Assembly: GCA_036389255.1 (NCBI GenBank)
Contig: DASVQI010000024.1
Coordinates: forward strand, 620,001 to 684,000
DNA: 64,000 nt
From: JACVRN01 sp036389255
Lineage (GTDB): Bacteria; Acidobacteriota; Blastocatellia; Pyrinomonadales; Pyrinomonadaceae
Reading direction: 5' to 3'
Shown: piece by piece, positions 44,303 to 52,324 of the stretch
Layout of the letters: each line of letters opens with the position of its first letter
Position numbering within the stretch: the stretch's first letter is position 1
Program-made: the position numbers and the translations under genes
Notes under the pieces: model-generated
Databases searched by the model: none
Seen by the model: the letters and a program-made list of their open reading frames with translations, nothing else
Told to the model about the DNA's origin: nothing

Positions 44303-45664
44303 CTACTCGCGCCACATGTTCTCGAACCTTGTGAACTCTTTGAGGAATGCCAGCTTGACCGTGCCCGTAGGGCCGTTGCGCTGCTTGGAGACGAGTATCT
44401 CCGCGATGCCCGCGTTCTCCTCCGTGCGGTTGTACTGCTCCTCGCGGTAGATGAACGCGACCACGTCCGCGTCCTGCTCTATAGCGCCGGATTCGCGCAG
44501 GTCTGCCAGTTGCGGGCGGTGGTCTGTGCGCGATTCCGGAGCGCGCGAGAGCTGCGAAAGCGCTATGAGCGGCACGTTCAGCTCTTTGGCCAGCGCCTTC
44601 AGCTCGCGCGAAATCTGCGAAACCTCCTGCTGGCGCGATTCCGTGCGCCGCGAAGAGCCGGACATCAGTTGAAGATAGTCAACTATGATGAGGTCTAGCC
44701 TCTTCTGCTCGGTCGCTAACCGGCGTGCCTTGGCCCTCATCTCAAGCACTGAGATGCCGGGCGTGTCGTCAATATAAATCTTTGTCTCAGCCAACCGGCC
44801 AAGCGCGCCAGCCAGTCTTCCCCACTCGTCGCGCGACAGAAAGCCCGTGCGAAAGCGATGAGCGTCAACGTGCCCCTCGCTACAGAGCATACGCATGACG
44901 AGCGACTCCTTCGACATCTCAAGCGAGAAGACGCCGACCACTGCCTGCGCGTGAATCGCAGCGTTCTGCGCGAGCGTCAATGCGAAGCTCGTCTTTCCCA
45001 TGGACGGGCGCGCAGCGACGACTATCAGGTCTGCGGGCTGTAAGCCGGAGGTCATGGTATCCAGCTCGTTGAAGCCCGTGGTCAGGCCCGTGAGCATGGC
45101 CGTGCGCCCGGCCATCTCCTGAACCTTGTCCAGGATTTTGTGCGCGACCGGCTGTACGTGCGAGAAGCCCTGACGCGTCCGCTCGTCGGCCAGAGCAAAT
45201 ATCATCTGCTCCGCGTGGTCTAGTATGACTTCCGCCTCGTCCTCTTCTTCGAGCGCCTCGCTCGTTATCTTGTTCGTGGCCTTGATGAGCTGGCGCAGCA
45301 TGGACTTGTCGCGCACTATCTTTGCGTAATGCGCTATGTTGGTGAAACGCGGCAGGCCGTAAGTCAGGTTGGTGATGAAGGTGATGCCGCCGGTTGATTC
45401 CAGCTCGCCTTCGCGGCGGAGCTCTTCGCCCACGAGTATGGGATTAATCTCGCTGCCCCGCTCGAAGAGCGAAATCATAGCGATAAATGTGCGGCGGTGT
45501 GAAGGAACGTAGAAATCTTCCGGCTTGAGAAGCTCTATGGCCTGACTGATGAGCCCGTTGTCCAGTATGACGGAGCCCAGAATTGCGCGCTCTGCCTCGG
45601 CAGAGTTCGGCAGGGGCCGTTCGAGAAGCTGATCGCGTGCGGTATCGGCTACGAAGTTTGCCAT
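44303..45664 (-). CDS. dnaB: Replicative DNA helicase DnaB
   Basis: Hexameric helicase of 453 aa. N-terminal dimerisation domain (PNSAEAERAILGSVILDN), RecA-like motor with Walker A ARPSMGKTSFALTLAQNAA near 216, Walker B LDLIIVDYLQLM near 320 and motif 4 with ESRQQEVSQISRELK. No intein. Located after rplI, a widely conserved arrangement. Confidence 0.95.
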   Translation of the reverse strand: MANFVADTARDQLLERPLPNSAEAERAILGSVILDNGLISQAIELLKPEDFYVPSHRRTFIAMISLFERGSEINPILVGEELRREGELESTGGITFITNLTYGLPRFTNIAHYAKIVRDKSMLRQLIKATNKITSEALEEEDEAEVILDHAEQMIFALADERTRQGFSHVQPVAHKILDKVQEMAGRTAMLTGLTTGFNELDTMTSGLQPADLIVVAARPSMGKTSFALTLAQNAAIHAQAVVGVFSLEMSKESLVMRMLCSEGHVDAHRFRTGFLSRDEWGRLAGALGRLAETKIYIDDTPGISVLEMRAKARRLATEQKRLDLIIVDYLQLMSGSSRRTESRQQEVSQISRELKALAKELNVPLIALSQLSRAPESRTDHRPQLADLRESGAIEQDADVVAFIYREEQYNRTEENAGIAEILVSKQRNGPTGTVKLAFLKEFTRFENMWRE

Positions 45665-45721
45665 TTCGGGAGAACGAATTTAAACCTTGAAAAGGAAAGC
45701 CTGTGGAAAAAGACAAAAATA

Positions 45722-45777
45722 ACGGCTGCAAGCCGTGTCAAAACCCAACCGTCGGGTCAAGCCCGGCTTGCAGCCGT
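45722..45777 (-). terminator. Terminator after the rpsF-rpsR-rplI genes
   Basis: A 14-bp stem (ACGGCTGCAAGCCG / CGGCTTGCAGCCGT) with an internal ACCC/GGGT hairpin. On the minus strand it is followed by TATTTTTGTC. It lies between rplI and dnaB, separating ribosomal and replication genes. Confidence 0.85.
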
Positions 45778-45849
45778 GACTATACTACATGAGTCGGAGA
45801 CACGACAACGAATTCTCTTCGGCTCGCGCCCCGCTCACAAATTTTTCTG

Positions 45850-46428
45850 CTATTCGACTACGGCAGCAGACTCTTCGCCCGGAGCCGGTGAGCCTTCGGC
45901 GTTGTCTTCACGCGTGGACTCCGCCGCCGCAGGCGCGGCCGCGTTATTTTCAGCCGCAGCCGCCTGAGCCGCGCCGCCTTCGCCCATGACGACGACGGGA
46001 ATCTCCACCGTCACGTCTCTGTGCAGGCGAACGGGAACCGCGTAGTCGCCCGTCTCCTTAATCGCCTCGCGCAAAGTGATGCGGCGACGGTCAATCTCGT
46101 AGCCGCGCTCCTTCAACGCTTCAGCTATGTCCATGGAAGTCACGGAGCCGTAGAGAAGCCCGTGCTCGCCAACCTTTCGCTCGAAGCTCAGGCGAAGCGA
46201 GCGAAGCTGCTCGGCCTGCATGTCGGCTGTGGCTCGCTCTGCGGCCTCTTTCTTCATGAGCGCCTTTCGCTCCTGCTCAATCTGCTTGACGTTGCTGGCC
46301 GTCGCTTCTACGGCGAGCTTTCTGGGCAGAAGGTAGTTGCGCGCGTAGCCGGAGCGTACGCGCACGATTTCGCCGCGAGCGCCCAAGTCCTCAATATCTT
46401 CGCGCAGGAGGACGTTTGTGTGTGCCAT
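45850..46428 (-). CDS. rplI: Ribosomal protein bL9
   Basis: Large-subunit protein, 192 aa. Canonical N-domain (VLLREDIEDLGARGEIVRV, GYARNYLLPRKLA), central helix and C-domain. An Ala/Glu-rich acidic tail of about 40 residues (from about 150) extends beyond the usual 148-150 residues. Confidence 0.94.
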   Translation of the reverse strand: MAHTNVLLREDIEDLGARGEIVRVRSGYARNYLLPRKLAVEATASNVKQIEQERKALMKKEAAERATADMQAEQLRSLRLSFERKVGEHGLLYGSVTSMDIAEALKERGYEIDRRRITLREAIKETGDYAVPVRLHRDVTVEIPVVVMGEGGAAQAAAAENNAAAPAAAESTREDNAEGSPAPGEESAAVVE

Positions 46429-46450
46429 CTCTTTTCTCTCCTCCTTTTGT

Positions 46451-46801
46451 TTAGTCCGTAGCGTAGGGCAAGAGCGCTATGTTGCGCGCCCGCTTGATGG
46501 CTTCGGCCAACATGCGCTGATGCGTAGCGCACGTTCCACTGATACGTCGCGGTAAGATTTTGCCGCGCTCGGGGACGAAGCCCTGAAGCAGCTTCACGTC
46601 CTTGTAATCAATCAGGTCAATCTTCTCGCGGCAGAAGCCGCAGACCTTACGGCGGTGCATGCGTCGGCCTCCGCCTCCGCGCCCGCCACGATCTCCGCCA
46701 CGGTCGCGGTCACGGTCACCGCCGCCGCGCCGTCCTCCACCGCCTCCGCCTTCGCCGTCATCAAAACCGCGATCCGAATCATTCGAGTAGTTGCTAGACA
46801 T
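46451..46801 (-). CDS. rpsR: Ribosomal protein bS18 with Gly/Arg-rich N-terminal extension
   Basis: The S18 core occupies residues 50-116 (KVCGFCREKIDLIDYKD, LQGFVPERGKILPRRISGTC, LAEAIKRARNIALLPY) and keeps the zinc-binding CxxC. In front is an unusual 48-residue extension rich in Gly, Arg and Asp with RGG-like runs (GGGGGGRRGGGDRDRDRGGD). The ATG at 46801 has a ribosome site (AAAGGAAAG), so the extension is probably translated. Confidence 0.92.
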   Translation of the reverse strand: MSSNYSNDSDRGFDDGEGGGGGGRRGGGDRDRDRGGDRGGRGGGGRRMHRRKVCGFCREKIDLIDYKDVKLLQGFVPERGKILPRRISGTCATHQRMLAEAIKRARNIALLPYATD

Positions 46802-46844
46802 AATCTTTCCTTTTCTAAAGCCGTAAGCCTGTGGCTTTCAGCTT

Positions 46845-47300
46845 TTATGACTCCATATCCTCCGTAGAAGCTGCGGCTGCCGGTGCGACGCTGCTTGCGC
46901 GCTCCGAGTGGCGGCCAGAGCCTCTTGAGCCACCGCCGAGCGGTCGCTTGCTGGCTTTTCGCGCGCGCTTTGCCTTGAACTTGTCTGCGCGCTGACGGTC
47001 TTCATCAACGCGCACGGTCAGGTATCGCACTATCTGGTCGTTGACGCGCATGCGGCGCTCAAGCTCTGCTATCTCGCGCCCTGTGCCGTCAATTTCGAGC
47101 AGCATGTAGTGGCCCTCGTTCTTGTGGCTGATGGGATATGCAAGCTGGCGGCGGCCCATGTCTTCCGTCTTCGTGATGGTTCCGCCCTGTTCAGTGATTA
47201 TCTGCTGAAGGGTTTCGCTCAAACGTGTGAAGTCATCCGTGGACACTTCCGTATCCACTATGTACATCACCTCATAAGTTCTCTGATTCGCCAAAATCAT
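46845..47300 (-). CDS. rpsF: Ribosomal protein bS6
   Basis: Small-subunit protein, 151 aa. TYEVMYIVDTEVSTDDFTRL at the N-terminus, GRRQLAYPISHKNEGHYMLL in the middle and VRYLTVRVDEDRQ at the end of the core. A basic C-terminal tail of about 45 residues (KRARKASKRPLGGGSRG) exceeds the usual length. It partners bS18, whose gene follows by 43 bp. Confidence 0.94.
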   Translation of the reverse strand: MILANQRTYEVMYIVDTEVSTDDFTRLSETLQQIITEQGGTITKTEDMGRRQLAYPISHKNEGHYMLLEIDGTGREIAELERRMRVNDQIVRYLTVRVDEDRQRADKFKAKRARKASKRPLGGGSRGSGRHSERASSVAPAAAASTEDMES

Positions 47301-47355
47301 CCTCCTCTCGGATGTCCAGCTTCACCTTTAGAAGTGAAGCAAGAAGGAAATTAAC

Positions 47356-47437
47356 AGTTTTAAGTTTTCAGCTCTGAGCTCTCAGTCGAAAGCAAGCCGT
47401 GTATTTGCTGAGAACTGATTACCGATTGCTGAAAACT
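47356..47437. repeat. Heptamer-arm hairpin element (TTTTCAG/CTCTCAG class), copy 1
   Basis: Left arm AGTTTTCAGCTCTGAGCTCT plus CAGTC, loop AAAGCAAGCCGTGTATTTGC, right arm TGAGAACTGATTACCGATTG and CTGAAAACT. The pth stop codon (47437-47439) lies at its edge. Loop nearly identical to copy 2. Confidence 0.85.
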
Positions 47438-47991
47438 TAGTTGTATTGCTGCATTGCTTTTTCAATCCCGTCGCTGATGACGGTACGCAGAGCCTCGGCT
47501 CCGCGCTCTAAAACTTTCTCGACCTCCGCGCGCTCCCGCTTTGGAAACTCTTCCAGCACGTAGCGGCGCGTGTCGCTCAAAGGGTGTTCGGGCTTGATGC
47601 CTATGCGCAGGCGCATGAACTCTTCAGTCCCTAAAGCCGCGATGATGGATTTCAACCCGTTATGGCCGCCCGCAGAGCCTTTCGGTCTGAGGCGAATCGT
47701 GCCACACGGCAGGGCCAAATCATCGCTGATGACAATCAAGCTTTCAGAGCGGCGCGTCTCTTTCGCCAGCAGGCACGAGACGGCTTCGCCACTCAGATTC
47801 ATGTAGGTCTGCGGCTTGACCAGCTCAACGCGCTCGCCCTCTATAGAGGTCTGCCCGACCAGCGAGCGGCATTCAAGGCGCTTGACCTGCACGCCGCGCT
47901 CGCGCGCCACAAGGTCAACCAGCATGAACCCAAGGTTGTGGCGCGTCCACTCGTATTGAGCACCCGGATTGCCAAGCCCGACGACTAACAT
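47437..47991 (-). CDS. pth: Peptidyl-tRNA hydrolase
   Basis: Recycles peptidyl-tRNA, 184 aa. VGLGNPGAQYEWTRHNLGFM near the start carries the catalytic His region; PQTYMNLSGEAVSCLL and GSAGGHNGLKSIIAALG are signatures; catalytic Asp in ISDDLALP. Between rplY and rpsF with a hairpin element on each side. Confidence 0.94.
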   Translation of the reverse strand: MLVVGLGNPGAQYEWTRHNLGFMLVDLVARERGVQVKRLECRSLVGQTSIEGERVELVKPQTYMNLSGEAVSCLLAKETRRSESLIVISDDLALPCGTIRLRPKGSAGGHNGLKSIIAALGTEEFMRLRIGIKPEHPLSDTRRYVLEEFPKRERAEVEKVLERGAEALRTVISDGIEKAMQQYN

Positions 47992-47995
47992 AAGG

Positions 47996-48081
47996 CAGTT
48001 TTCAGTTTCGAGCTCTCAGTCTCAGTTAAAAAGCAGGCCGTGTATCTGCTGAAAACTGAGAACTGATTACTGAAAACCGGT
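47996..48081. repeat. Heptamer-arm hairpin element (TTTTCAG/CTCTCAG class), copy 2
   Basis: Left arm AGTTTTCAGTTTCGAGCTCT with CAGTCTCAGTT, loop AAAAAGCAGGCCGTGTATCT, right arm GCTGAAAACTGAGAACTGAT and TACTGAAAAC. It fills the gap between rplY and pth. Closely related to copy 1 about 650 bp away. Confidence 0.88.
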
Positions 48082-48741
48082 TTACCCCTCTTCTTCGTCT
48101 TCCTTCTTGCCCTTGCCGATTACTTCCGGCTCGGCGGGCGCTTCCTCGGCTGCGGGCGCTTCGACAGGCTCTTCGCGCACGACGCTTACGGTCGCAATGA
48201 CCGTGTCAGGAGCGGCCAGAATCTCTATGTTCTCGTCCTGAGGGATGTCCGAAGCGTGAAGCAGATCGTGAACGCCCAGATTCGAGACATCCAGGTCAAT
48301 TGAGTCCGGGATGTTTCGCGGGTCGCAACGAATCTCCACCTCGCGCAGCACCTGCTCAAGAACGCCGCTCTCTTCGCGCACGCCTATGGGCTCGCCAATC
48401 AAGTGTATAGGAACGGTGAACTCCATCTTCTGGCCGCGCACGAGCCTGCGTAAATCGGCGTGAACCAGCCGACCGCGCACAGGGTCAATCTGGCGATCCT
48501 GAAACATCACTTCGCTCGGGCCTACGCCTTCAATATCAATAGTGAAGATGCTGTTGTGTCCGGCCTCTGAGCGAAGGATTGCGGCCAGCTCGCTCAAGGG
48601 AGCGACGGCCGAGACGGATTCGCCTTCGCCGCCGTAAACCGTGACCGGCACCATTCCTTCGCGCCGCGTGCGACGCGCATCATTTTTTCCACGACCCTCG
48701 CGCGCCTGCGCTCGAACCGTTATCTCATTTCTTTCTGCCAT
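48082..48741 (-). CDS. rplY: Ribosomal protein bL25 (Ctc/TL5 form)
   Basis: 5S rRNA-binding protein of 219 aa, the long two-domain Ctc form. N-domain (EGRGKNDARRTRREGMVPVT, FQDRQIDPVRGRLVHADLRR) and C-domain (VPIHLIGEPIGVREESGVLE, IPDSIDLDVSNLGVHDLL). Acidic tail at the C-terminus. Upstream of pth and downstream of prs, a common gene order. Confidence 0.93.
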   Translation of the reverse strand: MAERNEITVRAQAREGRGKNDARRTRREGMVPVTVYGGEGESVSAVAPLSELAAILRSEAGHNSIFTIDIEGVGPSEVMFQDRQIDPVRGRLVHADLRRLVRGQKMEFTVPIHLIGEPIGVREESGVLEQVLREVEIRCDPRNIPDSIDLDVSNLGVHDLLHASDIPQDENIEILAAPDTVIATVSVVREEPVEAPAAEEAPAEPEVIGKGKKEDEEEG

Positions 48742-48757
48742 GATTCTTTCCTCAAAT

Positions 48758-48910
48758 AAGCAAATAGCAGCCAGCTATCAGCAGTCAGCGAAAAGCAAGG
48801 GCGGGCAGGACTTCACATGGAATCCCGTATGAAGACCTCTCTGCGTCTTGCTTGATTAAATTGTTCGGCTGAAAGCTGATGGCTGACTGCTGACGGCTTA
48901 CTGCTTTCAG
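48758..48910. repeat. Heptamer-arm hairpin element (CAGCAGT/CAGCCAT class, long loop)
   Basis: Left arm GCAGCCAGCTATCAGCAGTC plus AGCG, a long loop of about 60 nt beginning AAAAGCAAGGGCGGGC, and right arm GGCTGAAAGCTGATGGCTGA plus CTGCTGACGG. Between rplY and prs. Confidence 0.82.
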
Positions 48911-48920
48911 TGTTTGCCCT

Positions 48921-49868
48921 TCATACGAAGAGCGAAGAGACGCTTGTCTCCTCGTGGATCGACTTAATAGCTTTCGCCAGTAGAGGCGCAATACTAAGTA
49001 CCGTAATGTTATCCAGCTCGCACGCGTTGTCGTGCAGGGGGATGGTGTTGGTCACGACAATCTGCTCAATATCGGATTGAGACAAAAGCTCGCAGGCCCG
49101 GCCCGAGAGCACCGGATGCGTGAAGCAGGCGTGAATCCTTTCCGCCCCCGCCTCCTTCAAAGCTTTCGCCACCTTGGTCAAAGACCCGCCCGTGTCGCAC
49201 ATGTCGTCTACAATCAAACAGTTTCGCCCGCGCACGTCGCCTACCACGTTCATCACTTCCGCGACGTTGGCCTTCTCGCGCCTCTTGTCGCACAGGGCCA
49301 GCTCCGCGTTGAGCCGCTTGGCGTAAGCTCGCGCTCGTTCCGCGCCGCCCGTATCGGGCGCTACGACCGTCAGGTTAGGCATAGGGTTCTGCTGGTAATG
49401 GCCTATCATGACGGGCGCAGAGAAAAGGTGATCCACGGGAATGTCAAAGAAGCCCTGAATCTGCGAAGCGTGCAGGTCAATCGTCAACACCCTGTGCGCG
49501 CCCGCGACCGCTATCAGATTCGCCACCAGCTTGGCCGAGATGGGAACGCGCGGCCTGTCCTTCTTGTCCGAGCGAGCGTACCCGTAATAGGGAATCACAG
49601 CCGTCACGCGTTCTGCGGAAGAGCGCCGGAAAGCGTCGAGCATGACGAGCAGCTCCATCAGATTAGCATCCGTAGGCGGGCACGTAGGCTGAATGATAAA
49701 CACGTCGCCGCCGCGCACGTTCTCGTCAATCTGAAAGTTGAACTCGCCGTCCGAGAAACGCTCGGTGATTGCGCGCCCCAAGTCGCAGCTCAGAAAATGG
49801 CAAATCTCCTGTGCCAGCGCCCTGTTGGCGTTGCCCGAAAAGACCTTTATGCCGCCGGTTGTTCCCAT
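48921..49868 (-). CDS. prs: Ribose-phosphate pyrophosphokinase
   Basis: Makes PRPP for nucleotide synthesis, about 315 aa. Start set at ATG 49868 (MGTTGGIKVFSGNANRALA); an in-frame ATG at 49907 would translate the neighbouring repeat arm. Motifs: ERFSDGEFNFQIDENVRG, PYYGYARSDKKDRPR, and the PRPP loop NCLIVDDMCDTGGSLTK. It precedes rplY and follows tRNA-Gln. Confidence 0.94.
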   Translation of the reverse strand: MGTTGGIKVFSGNANRALAQEICHFLSCDLGRAITERFSDGEFNFQIDENVRGGDVFIIQPTCPPTDANLMELLVMLDAFRRSSAERVTAVIPYYGYARSDKKDRPRVPISAKLVANLIAVAGAHRVLTIDLHASQIQGFFDIPVDHLFSAPVMIGHYQQNPMPNLTVVAPDTGGAERARAYAKRLNAELALCDKRREKANVAEVMNVVGDVRGRNCLIVDDMCDTGGSLTKVAKALKEAGAERIHACFTHPVLSGRACELLSQSDIEQIVVTNTIPLHDNACELDNITVLSIAPLLAKAIKSIHEETSVSSLFV

Positions 49869-49873
49869 AAAGA

Positions 49874-49943
49874 AGTGATGAGTGACCAGTGACGAGTTAA
49901 AGAACAAGCTTCTTCCGGCTTGTCACCCGTCACTGGTCACTGC
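49874..49943. repeat. Heptamer-arm hairpin element (GTGACGA class), copy 2
   Basis: Left arm AGTGATGAGTGACCAGTGAC, loop with AAAGAACAAGCTTCTTCC, right arm TTGTCACCCGTCACTGGTCA. It lies between prs and tRNA-Gln. Confidence 0.9.
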
Positions 49944-49947
49944 GTTT

Positions 49948-50019
49948 CTGGGGCGGAAGGATTCGAACCTACGAATGCCGGATCCAAAGACCGGTGCCTT
50001 ACCACTTGGCTACGCCCCA
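49948..50019 (-). tRNA. tRNA-Gln (TTG anticodon)
   Basis: A 72-nt cloverleaf on the minus strand. Acceptor stem TGGGGCG / CGCCCCA with discriminator G, anticodon stem CCGGT / TCCGG family with loop CTTTGGA (anticodon TTG), T-arm GTAGG TTCGAAT CCTTC. CCA is not encoded. It lies 3 bp after the ispE stop, so it is probably transcribed with ispE and prs. Confidence 0.95.
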
Positions 50020-50022
50020 ATA

Positions 50023-50943
50023 TCAATATTGTAGGAGTGCGGCGCACTTGCCTAACGCTCCGAGATAACGCCCGCGACCAAGCGCCGCCGAACTGAAGAT
50101 GCGCCAGCCCGGTCTGGCCTCTAAACTGCTTCTGGCCCGGTCAAGCGCTTCTTCGTTTTCAAAGATACCAAAGACGCTCGCGCCACTGCCAGCCAGCAGC
50201 GCCCCCCGTGCTCCCTGCTCGATTAATCCCTGACGAGCTTCAGCGATCTCCGGGTACAAAGCATAAATCGCCTGCTCGAAATCGTTATGCAGCACCTCAT
50301 GTAGCGAATCACGTATTCGCGCCTCTGCACGAGAAATAGAAAGGATAATGTCGCCCTCTTCCTTTGTCAAGGCGGGGCGCTGTAAGGCTTTATAGGCTTC
50401 TGGCGTAGAGACTTTCGCGCCCGGCTTGATAATCAGAAGATGCTCTGCCCGAACGTCCTCAAGCGGCTCTATTTCAGTCCCAAGCCCTGTGCCGAGCGCC
50501 GTCCCACCCGTGAAAAAGAAGGGAACGTCAGCGCCCAGCCCCGCGCCAATCTCTGTCAACTCTTCCCTGTTCGTCTTTACCTGCCAGAGCGCGGCCAAGC
50601 CCAGCAGCGCCACTGCGGCATCGGATGAGCCGCCGCCGAGGCCCGCTTCCACCGGGATGTGTTTCTCCAGATGAAGGCTCGCGCCTTCTCTAACCTGATA
50701 TTTTTCTCTCAGCGCGTGCGCGGCGCGCAGGACAAGATTTCTTTCATCAACCGGAACCGCAGGCTCGTCGCAGGTCAGAGAGAGCCTGTCGTCGTCGCTC
50801 GAAGCGAAGGTCAGGCGGTCGTGCAGCGTGACGGTCTGAAAGATTGTGCGAAGCTCGTGGTAGCCGTCCGGGCGGCGGCCCAGAACGTGAAGCCGCCAGT
50901 TGATTTTGGCGTAAGCGGGGAGCGTAAAGGAGCGTTGAGACAC
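50023..50943 (-). CDS. ispE: 4-diphosphocytidyl-2-C-methyl-D-erythritol kinase
   Basis: GHMP kinase of the MEP pathway, 306 aa. N-terminal LPAYAKINWRLHVLGRRPDG with catalytic Lys, and ATP motif PVEAGLGGGSSDAAVALLGL near 95. Asp in GADVPFFFTGG and GARGALLAGSGASVFGIF near 235 complete the fold. First of the ispE-tRNA-Gln-prs-rplY-pth run. Confidence 0.94.
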   Translation of the reverse strand: MSQRSFTLPAYAKINWRLHVLGRRPDGYHELRTIFQTVTLHDRLTFASSDDDRLSLTCDEPAVPVDERNLVLRAAHALREKYQVREGASLHLEKHIPVEAGLGGGSSDAAVALLGLAALWQVKTNREELTEIGAGLGADVPFFFTGGTALGTGLGTEIEPLEDVRAEHLLIIKPGAKVSTPEAYKALQRPALTKEEGDIILSISRAEARIRDSLHEVLHNDFEQAIYALYPEIAEARQGLIEQGARGALLAGSGASVFGIFENEEALDRARSSLEARPGWRIFSSAALGRGRYLGALGKCAALLQY

Positions 50944-51024
50944 TTAGGGACGGCCAGCCTTTCCCTCGTTGATAAAAAGCGCCGACCGCCCCTTTATGAT
51001 TTTGAATTCAGGAAGCGGTCTATT

Positions 51025-51732
51025 TCAGTTCACGAAGACTTGCGTGAAATAGATGCTACCATCAGCCGCACGCGCAACACCAATGCCGGTGCGCGTGAAC
51101 TGCCGGTTGAGAATGTTCGCGCGGTGCTTTGAAGAGCCCATCCATCGCTCCACGGCGAAGGCGCTCGGGTCATCGAAGCCTTGATTGAAGGCCACGTTTT
51201 CGCCCAGAACCTGCCAGCCGCGAATGCCCATGTCGCGTGCGCGCTCGGCCATGCCTCGCCCGTCAGGCCCGGTGTGCCCCAATGCGCCGGAACGAGCCAT
51301 GCTGAGCGAGTGCTGGCGCGCAAGCTGTGACAACTCCGCGTCCCACTGTAGAGGCGATTCGCCGCGCTGACGACGCGCCGCGTTGATAAGCTCGAAAGCG
51401 CGTCTCTCAAGGCCGGATGCGCCCGCAAAGCTTGCTGCGCCCGTGTAGCTTACGACGGGACTGGATGAACTCCTGCGCGTGTCCGCAACCCTGCTCGTGT
51501 CCGGAATCTGCGACATTGGAATGGAAGCTATCAGGCGCGGTCTTGGCGCTTGAGTTACGACCTGTCTGGACGAGCTTACAAGTCGCGGGACGGGCTTGGG
51601 CTGCCTTGTCGTCTGAGCGTGTGCGGCTATAGCTGTTGCCAGAGTTACGAGTGCGAGAGTGAAAATCCTGAGTGTGTAGGATTGAAAAGATGATTGTGTC
51701 TTGCGGCTTACCGCAATTCGTCTGCTCCTCAT
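51025..51732 (-). CDS. Secreted CAP/SCP-domain protein
   Basis: A 235-aa exported protein with an N-terminal signal peptide (about 1-40, LALVTLATAIAAHAQ), a Ser/Pro/Arg-rich linker and a C-terminal CAP domain (about 115-235). The CAP cavity residues are visible: His in LARQHSLSMARSGALGH, Glu in VLGENVAFNQG and His in SSKHRANILNRQF. Function of bacterial CAP proteins is variable and often unknown. It is preceded by two c-di-GMP-I riboswitches, implying control by the motile/sessile second messenger. Ribosome site GAGG lies 8 nt before the ATG. Confidence 0.88.
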   Translation of the reverse strand: MRSRRIAVSRKTQSSFQSYTLRIFTLALVTLATAIAAHAQTTRQPKPVPRLVSSSRQVVTQAPRPRLIASIPMSQIPDTSRVADTRRSSSSPVVSYTGAASFAGASGLERRAFELINAARRQRGESPLQWDAELSQLARQHSLSMARSGALGHTGPDGRGMAERARDMGIRGWQVLGENVAFNQGFDDPSAFAVERWMGSSKHRANILNRQFTRTGIGVARAADGSIYFTQVFVN

Positions 51733-51737
51733 TGCTT

Positions 51738-51835
51738 GAACCTCACTTCGGTAGCCGGACTATCTCCTGGGGGGAGAGACTCCTGGCTTTGCGAACCCGC
51801 ATCGCTGCGGGAGTGCCTTTAATCGGTGACGGCTC
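51738..51835 (-). promoter_or_regulatory. c-di-GMP-I (GEMM) riboswitch, proximal copy
   Basis: Minus strand: AAAGGCACT, a stem CCCGCA-GCGA-TGCGGG with a GNRA tetraloop, TTCGCAAAGCC, a second stem-loop, then GTCCGGCTACCGA, matching the GEMM-I layout. A closing P1 helix pairs GAGCC(g)TCAC (51826-51835) with GTGAGGTTC (51738-51746). The latter contains the CAP gene's GAGG ribosome site. Confidence 0.82.
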
Positions 51836-52020
51836 GCTGCTTCGGCGTTCTTAAAATCAGAACTCGCAGCTTACCCATTGCCTGAGAGAAAGGGCGCGTA
51901 GATTCGCCCGGCTCTCCGGCCTTGAGATACGTATAAAGGTTGTAACGCTTGTGGCTTGTTTGGCTGCGTCGGGAAGAAAGGTCTGCTGAAGTTACTGTAA
52001 AGCTTTGAGAGCTTTCTTCT
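51836..52020 (-). other. Spacer between the two riboswitches
   Basis: About 185 nt without coding capacity. It contains a GCCGGAGAGCCGGGCG hairpin-prone stretch and a GGCAATGGGTAAGCTGCG segment, but no third aptamer that I can recognise. Confidence 0.5.
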
Positions 52021-52131
52021 GCCTTCGGCAACCAGACAATCTCTGACAGAGATAGGAATCGCTTCCCCTTTCTGTCCAGAGATTCACGGCTTTGCGTCCC
52101 TGCCTCGCAGCAGGTTTGCCTTTATCGAGAC
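52021..52131 (-). promoter_or_regulatory. c-di-GMP-I (GEMM) riboswitch, distal copy
   Basis: Minus strand: AAAGGCAAACC, a stem CCTGCT-GCGA-GGCAGG with GNRA tetraloop, GACGCAAAGCC, an 8-bp second stem (AATCTCTG / CAGAGATT, 52077-52084 with 52038-52045) and GGTTGCCGA. This is a near-textbook aptamer. G is present at the first base of GGCAAACC, the position reported to be A in many cGAMP-selective relatives. Confidence 0.9.
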
Positions 52132-52197
52132 TTAAATTGACAAAAGAACCAAAGCTCACTCGGCGCTCTGCGCGAGCAGAACAGGGTGAGCAATTAA

Positions 52198-52227
52198 ATT
52201 AGACACAATCACGCGCCGCCTTGTCAA
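52198..52227 (-). promoter_or_regulatory. Promoter for the riboswitch-CAP transcript
   Basis: Minus strand TTGACA (52222-52227) and TCTAAT (52198-52203), 18-bp spacer, about 65 nt before the distal aptamer. The remaining 52228-52324 gap up to the TPR gene stop shows nothing else. Confidence 0.6.
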
Positions 52228-52324
52228 CGAAATTTATCGCCTGGATTCTTGCGATTTCATTGCTCCACGCATCCCGTAGGCACGGAATTGAATTTCACCA
52301 GATAAACTTCAGGCTGAAGAGCTA

